From JAFDVL01 sp043736395 (GTDB lineage: Bacteria; Acidobacteriota; Blastocatellia; RBC074): a DNA stretch of 17,181 nucleotides. The DNA lies in contig JAYTCQ010000252.1 in the NCBI GenBank assembly GCA_043736395.1, positions 1-17,181 on the forward strand, written 5' to 3'. Below the pieces are notes generated by a model, which saw only the letters and a list, made by a program, of their open reading frames with translations, ran no database searches and was not told where the DNA came from. Below, piece after piece: positions 14,647-17,181 of this stretch (position 1 is its first letter; every line of letters starts with the position of its first letter). Position numbers and translations under genes: made by a program.

Positions 14647-15339
14647 ATGACATTTTTCATTATTTTTCATTTTATTGCCGAAACGACCACTTTCACGAAA
14701 CAGTTGTTTTTACTGGCTATTTTCACCTTTTTATTAACAACTTCTTCATTTGCCCAACAAAATAATTTGGCGCAAAGCCAATACGCGAAAGCCAAGATTG
14801 ACATTAGCCATTTAGCGAAGCTTGAAGACAAAGCCTCCGAAGTTGTCGATGTCACTATTGATCGCCGAACGTTGCGGCTCGCACTTAAATATTTTTCAAA
14901 TTCCAAAGACCCTGATGAAATTAAAATCCGCGATCTCGTCGCTGGAATCGAAGGGATTTACGTCAAGGTCTATCAATTCGAAAATGAACAGGAATACGCC
15001 GTTGCAGATTTCGAAAATATTCATACGCAGCTGAAGGCTCCCGGCTGGATTCGCCTGGCCGGAGTTCGCAGCAAGAAAAAAGATGCGACCAATGTCGAAG
15101 TTTCAATGATGACGGATGACGACGATAATTTATTAGGCTTAGCGATCATCGCCGCGGAACCTAAACAACTCGCCGTCGTCAATATTGTCGGAACGTTCGA
15201 TCCGGCCCGCATCCGCGAACTCAGCGGCAAGTTTAAAGGCTTACCCGATCTTGATCTCGACGGGCTTGGAATTGTGAAGAAAAAGGAAAAAACGAAAGAA
15301 GAAGATAAGCCTAAAGAAGAAACCAAGAAAAAACAGTAA
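14647..15339 (+). CDS. Secreted DUF4252 protein
   Basis: The 230-residue protein starts with a long hydrophobic leader that ends in TTSSFAQ (cleavage after about residue 36). Then comes the DUF4252 core: LEDKASEVVDVTIDRRTLRL (59-78), LVAGIEGIYVKVYQFE (97-112), GWIRLAGVRSKKKDATNVEV and LLGLAIIAAEPKQLAVVNIVG (162-182). DUF4252 has no assigned biochemical function but recurs beside ECF sigma/anti-sigma pairs. The tail (209-230) is almost entirely Lys/Glu and probably disordered. GGAGG lies 5 bases before the ATG, making the start secure although the leader is longer than usual. It likely forms an operon with the upstream genes; its product would act outside the inner membrane. Confidence 0.85.
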   Translation: MTFFIIFHFIAETTTFTKQLFLLAIFTFLLTTSSFAQQNNLAQSQYAKAKIDISHLAKLEDKASEVVDVTIDRRTLRLALKYFSNSKDPDEIKIRDLVAGIEGIYVKVYQFENEQEYAVADFENIHTQLKAPGWIRLAGVRSKKKDATNVEVSMMTDDDDNLLGLAIIAAEPKQLAVVNIVGTFDPARIRELSGKFKGLPDLDLDGLGIVKKKEKTKEEDKPKEETKKKQ

Positions 15340-15355
15340 TAAAAGAATTTACCGT

Positions 15356-15426
15356 AAAGGGTCAAAGGAATACAAGCATTGAAAAATCACTTGTCTTTCA
15401 TTGACCTCTTTTCCCTTTGACCCTTT
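15356..15426. repeat. Word hairpin (AAAGGGTCAAAGG type)
   Basis: AAAGGGTCAAAGG (15356-15368) pairs perfectly with CCTTTGACCCTTT (15414-15426). Weaker pairing of similar words (CATTGAA, CAAG) continues into the 45-base loop. It fills most of the 131-base gap between the DUF4252 and VWA genes and has no T-run. AGCGAGG (15459-15465) further on is the VWA gene's ribosome binding site. Confidence 0.6.
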
Positions 15427-15470
15427 GCTGTAAAATTTTCCCCGACAACTCAAGAACAGCGAGGTAACAA

Positions 15471-17033
15471 ATGAAAAAGCTCACACGTCTTTTCACGCTC
15501 ATTCTAATTTCATTCACCCTCATCTCCCCGGTTTCCGCCAAACCCAACGAATTCAAGACCGTCGTCAAGCAAATCAAAAAACAATACAACGCCAAGCAAA
15601 TGCGAATCCCATTAGTCTTCGGCTTAGTAGGAATTGGCGCCCGTATTTTTACAAAAGGTGCGGTAAAAGGCTTGAAAATAGCTATTTTTGAAGATCAGGA
15701 TTTTTCCAGGCCGCTCAAAGATAATTCTATGGAAAGCGTTTTTGCGAATTCCTTCGATAACAATTGGACCCCGAATATTCGACGCTATTCCAAAAAAACC
15801 GGTGAGCGAACCTACATCTATTCCAAAGAAGCGGGCAAAGATTTTCAGCTCCTGATCACTTCCATCGAAGAACGTCAGGCTGTGGTGGTCTCAGTTAAAG
15901 TTAATCCAGAGCAAATGCAAAAGCTCATTGAGAAATACAACAAAGATGAAACCGTTATTGATATGTTCGGCATTGGAAACAAATCCGAACAGAACAAAAA
16001 TACAACTGTAGAAACGACCTCAGCACCGGATTCAACCGATGCAAAAGTCATGGCTGACGTCGAAATTCCTGAGACAAATGCTAAACCGTCGGAAGTTAAA
16101 TCCGCTGAAATCAAAGATTCAGAAACTGCAATTCCTCCTGTTAGATCAGCTGACGGAATAAAGGCCGACTTAAAAATTGAGACTAAACTCGTCAACGTGA
16201 ATGCGAAAGTTCTCAACGCTTCAGGCCAGGCAATCACAAATTTATCGAAAGATGATTTCACTCTTTTCGAGAATAATATCAAACAGGAAATTTCGTATTT
16301 CGCTCCGGTGACGGCTCCGATCAACTTGATTTTATTACTTGATTACAGCAGTAGCACCAATGACAAACAAAAGCTCATGCGCGATGCTGCCAAGAAATTT
16401 GTTGATTCGCTCGGCGCGAATGATCAGGTCGCAGTGGCTGTTTTTGGACGCAAAATGAAATTGATTCAGGAATTTACAGCTGACAAAAAATTACTAAAGA
16501 AAAAGATTGGCGATATTGATTATGACGCAACAGGCACGGGTTATTATGATTCGATGTGGAGTACGCTCGACCTTTTCAAATCCTCAACCACTTCACGAAA
16601 TGCGATTGTTGTCCTGACAGATGGCGTAGACAATTCCATCAGCCGTCCCAAAGATTATCCCGTCAAACATAGCTTCAATGAATTAATGGAACGGATCGCT
16701 GAAGAAGAAATCACAATTTATCCGCTGTATTTAGACACTGAAGAAGAACAAGTCGTGAAGAAAAAAGGGCGCGATACACATGAGACGTACGCCACCGCCA
16801 GACAACAATTAAAAGCCGTCGCCGAACAAACAGGCGGCACCTATTATCACGTTGCCGACATTAAAGATTTAACGGGAGTTTATGCGCAGGTAGCCAACGA
16901 GCTTCGGACAATTTACAGCCTCGCCTTTTCATCCAGCAATGAAAACACAAAGAAAGAATGGCGTACTTTAAAATTAACCGTAAATCAGGATGGCGCAACC
17001 ACGAGAGCGAAGAAGGGATATTTTGCGAGATGA
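15471..17033 (+). CDS. Secreted VWFA-related Acidobacterial domain protein with DUF4252-like N-terminus
   Basis: A 520-residue secreted protein. The signal peptide is 1-23 (ISPVSA). Residues about 27-165 resemble the DUF4252 core (GLKIAIFEDQDF, NIRRYSKKTGERTYIYSK, LLITSIEERQAVVVSVKV). A Ser/Thr/Glu-rich linker follows (about 170-230). Residues about 232-520 are the VWFA-related Acidobacterial domain (TIGR03436 type): VNVNAKVLNASGQAITNLSK, FTLFENNIKQEISYF, the metal-site DYSSS (Asp291, Ser293, Ser295), then VLTDGVDNS (381-389, Asp384) and AEQTGGTYYHVAD. It probably mediates metal-dependent protein contacts at the cell surface; the partner is unknown. A GAGG element precedes the ATG. It is the last gene of the sigma cluster and lies convergent to a partial gene. 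Confidence 0.88.
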   Translation: MKKLTRLFTLILISFTLISPVSAKPNEFKTVVKQIKKQYNAKQMRIPLVFGLVGIGARIFTKGAVKGLKIAIFEDQDFSRPLKDNSMESVFANSFDNNWTPNIRRYSKKTGERTYIYSKEAGKDFQLLITSIEERQAVVVSVKVNPEQMQKLIEKYNKDETVIDMFGIGNKSEQNKNTTVETTSAPDSTDAKVMADVEIPETNAKPSEVKSAEIKDSETAIPPVRSADGIKADLKIETKLVNVNAKVLNASGQAITNLSKDDFTLFENNIKQEISYFAPVTAPINLILLLDYSSSTNDKQKLMRDAAKKFVDSLGANDQVAVAVFGRKMKLIQEFTADKKLLKKKIGDIDYDATGTGYYDSMWSTLDLFKSSTTSRNAIVVLTDGVDNSISRPKDYPVKHSFNELMERIAEEEITIYPLYLDTEEEQVVKKKGRDTHETYATARQQLKAVAEQTGGTYYHVADIKDLTGVYAQVANELRTIYSLAFSSSNENTKKEWRTLKLTVNQDGATTRAKKGYFAR

Positions 17034-17048
17034 TTTGGAAAGATGCTG

Positions 17049-17110
17049 GATGCTGGATGCTAGATGTTAGATGCTGGGAAGCCAGCATCTAACATCTAGC
17101 ATCCAGCATC
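17049..17110. terminator. Perfect 29-bp word hairpin (GATGCTGGATGCTAG type)
   Basis: Arms 17049-17077 and 17082-17110 are perfect reverse complements over 29 bases around a 4-base loop (GAAG). The arms iterate GATGCTGG / GATGCTAG / GATGTTAG, and the left side carries one extra unit upstream (17042-17048). It sits between convergent ends and probably works as a bidirectional transcript end, though T-runs are weak. The words match the degenerate repeat at 4150-4190. Confidence 0.75.
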
Positions 17111-17181
17111 TTCTATCAACATCTTCTTCATCACTTCCAGCCACAACTGATGCGCCGCATGCAACGCTGGATTCATCAGCC
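17096..17181 (-). CDS. 3' end of an unidentified minus-strand gene (partial)
   Basis: On the minus strand, the frame from 17179 down to the stop at 17098-17096 is open and reads LMNPALHAAHQLWLEVMKKM followed by LIEDAGC, which looks like a natural helical C-terminus. The last residues and the stop codon fall inside the right arm of the hairpin at 17049-17110. The rest of the gene is outside the window. The family cannot be identified from 27 residues. Convergent with the VWA gene. Confidence 0.5.
   Translation of the reverse strand, partial: LMNPALHAAHQLWLEVMKKMLIEDAGC

Noticed and set aside
15875..16324. 149-residue minus-strand ORF inside the VWA gene
   Set aside because: It is antisense to a coherent secreted protein with intact domain motifs, and it shows no recognisable family feature.

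Overview
The window looks like a chromosomal segment of a soil-type Acidobacteriota, probably class Blastocatellia (Pyrinomonadales-like). This is inference. It rests on the VWFA-related Acidobacterial domain protein at 15471-17033, the ECF sigma / anti-sigma / DUF4252 cluster, the TonB-domain protein flanked by Acidobacterial-type sequence, the moderate GC content, and the many intergenic hairpins built from iterated short words. No rRNA, tRNA, CRISPR array, transposase or integrase was seen.

Region 1 (1-3106) is an accessory strip of small, loosely packed + strand genes. It holds a 5'-truncated isochorismatase-family gene, a GrpB/UPF0157 protein, a DUF2200 protein bracketed by ~70-bp direct repeats, an ArsR regulator translationally coupled to an SRPBCC/AHSA1 protein that seems to have lost ~26 internal residues, and a DUF1801 protein. 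An alcohol dehydrogenase (3103-4161) overlaps the last of these by ATGA.

Region 2 (4162-6326) has an orphan NtrC-type sigma-54 response regulator and a NYN-domain putative nuclease. The nuclease gene is bracketed by two related hairpins.

Region 3 (6329-9293, minus strand) is an ECF sigma / zinc-finger anti-sigma / TonB-domain envelope protein operon. An ECF-like GGAACT promoter sits upstream of the sigma gene.

Region 4 (9488-12188, + strand) is the methionine module. A -35/-10 promoter leads directly into a SAM-II riboswitch, then a strong terminator, then a perfect 26-bp palindrome, then O-acetylhomoserine sulfhydrylase and homoserine O-acetyltransferase. Together these convert homoserine to homocysteine under SAM feedback.

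Region 5 (12204-13154, minus) is a class I methyltransferase. Region 6 (13450-17033, +) is a second ECF sigma system: GGAACT promoter, sigma, membrane anti-sigma, DUF4252 protein and a VWA protein whose N-terminal half itself resembles DUF4252. The window ends in the 3' end of a convergent, unidentified minus-strand gene.

The most unusual feature overall is the intergenic DNA. Most gene borders from 4150 onward carry a different long hairpin made of iterated short words, or a nested palindrome, often reaching into stop codons or start regions.
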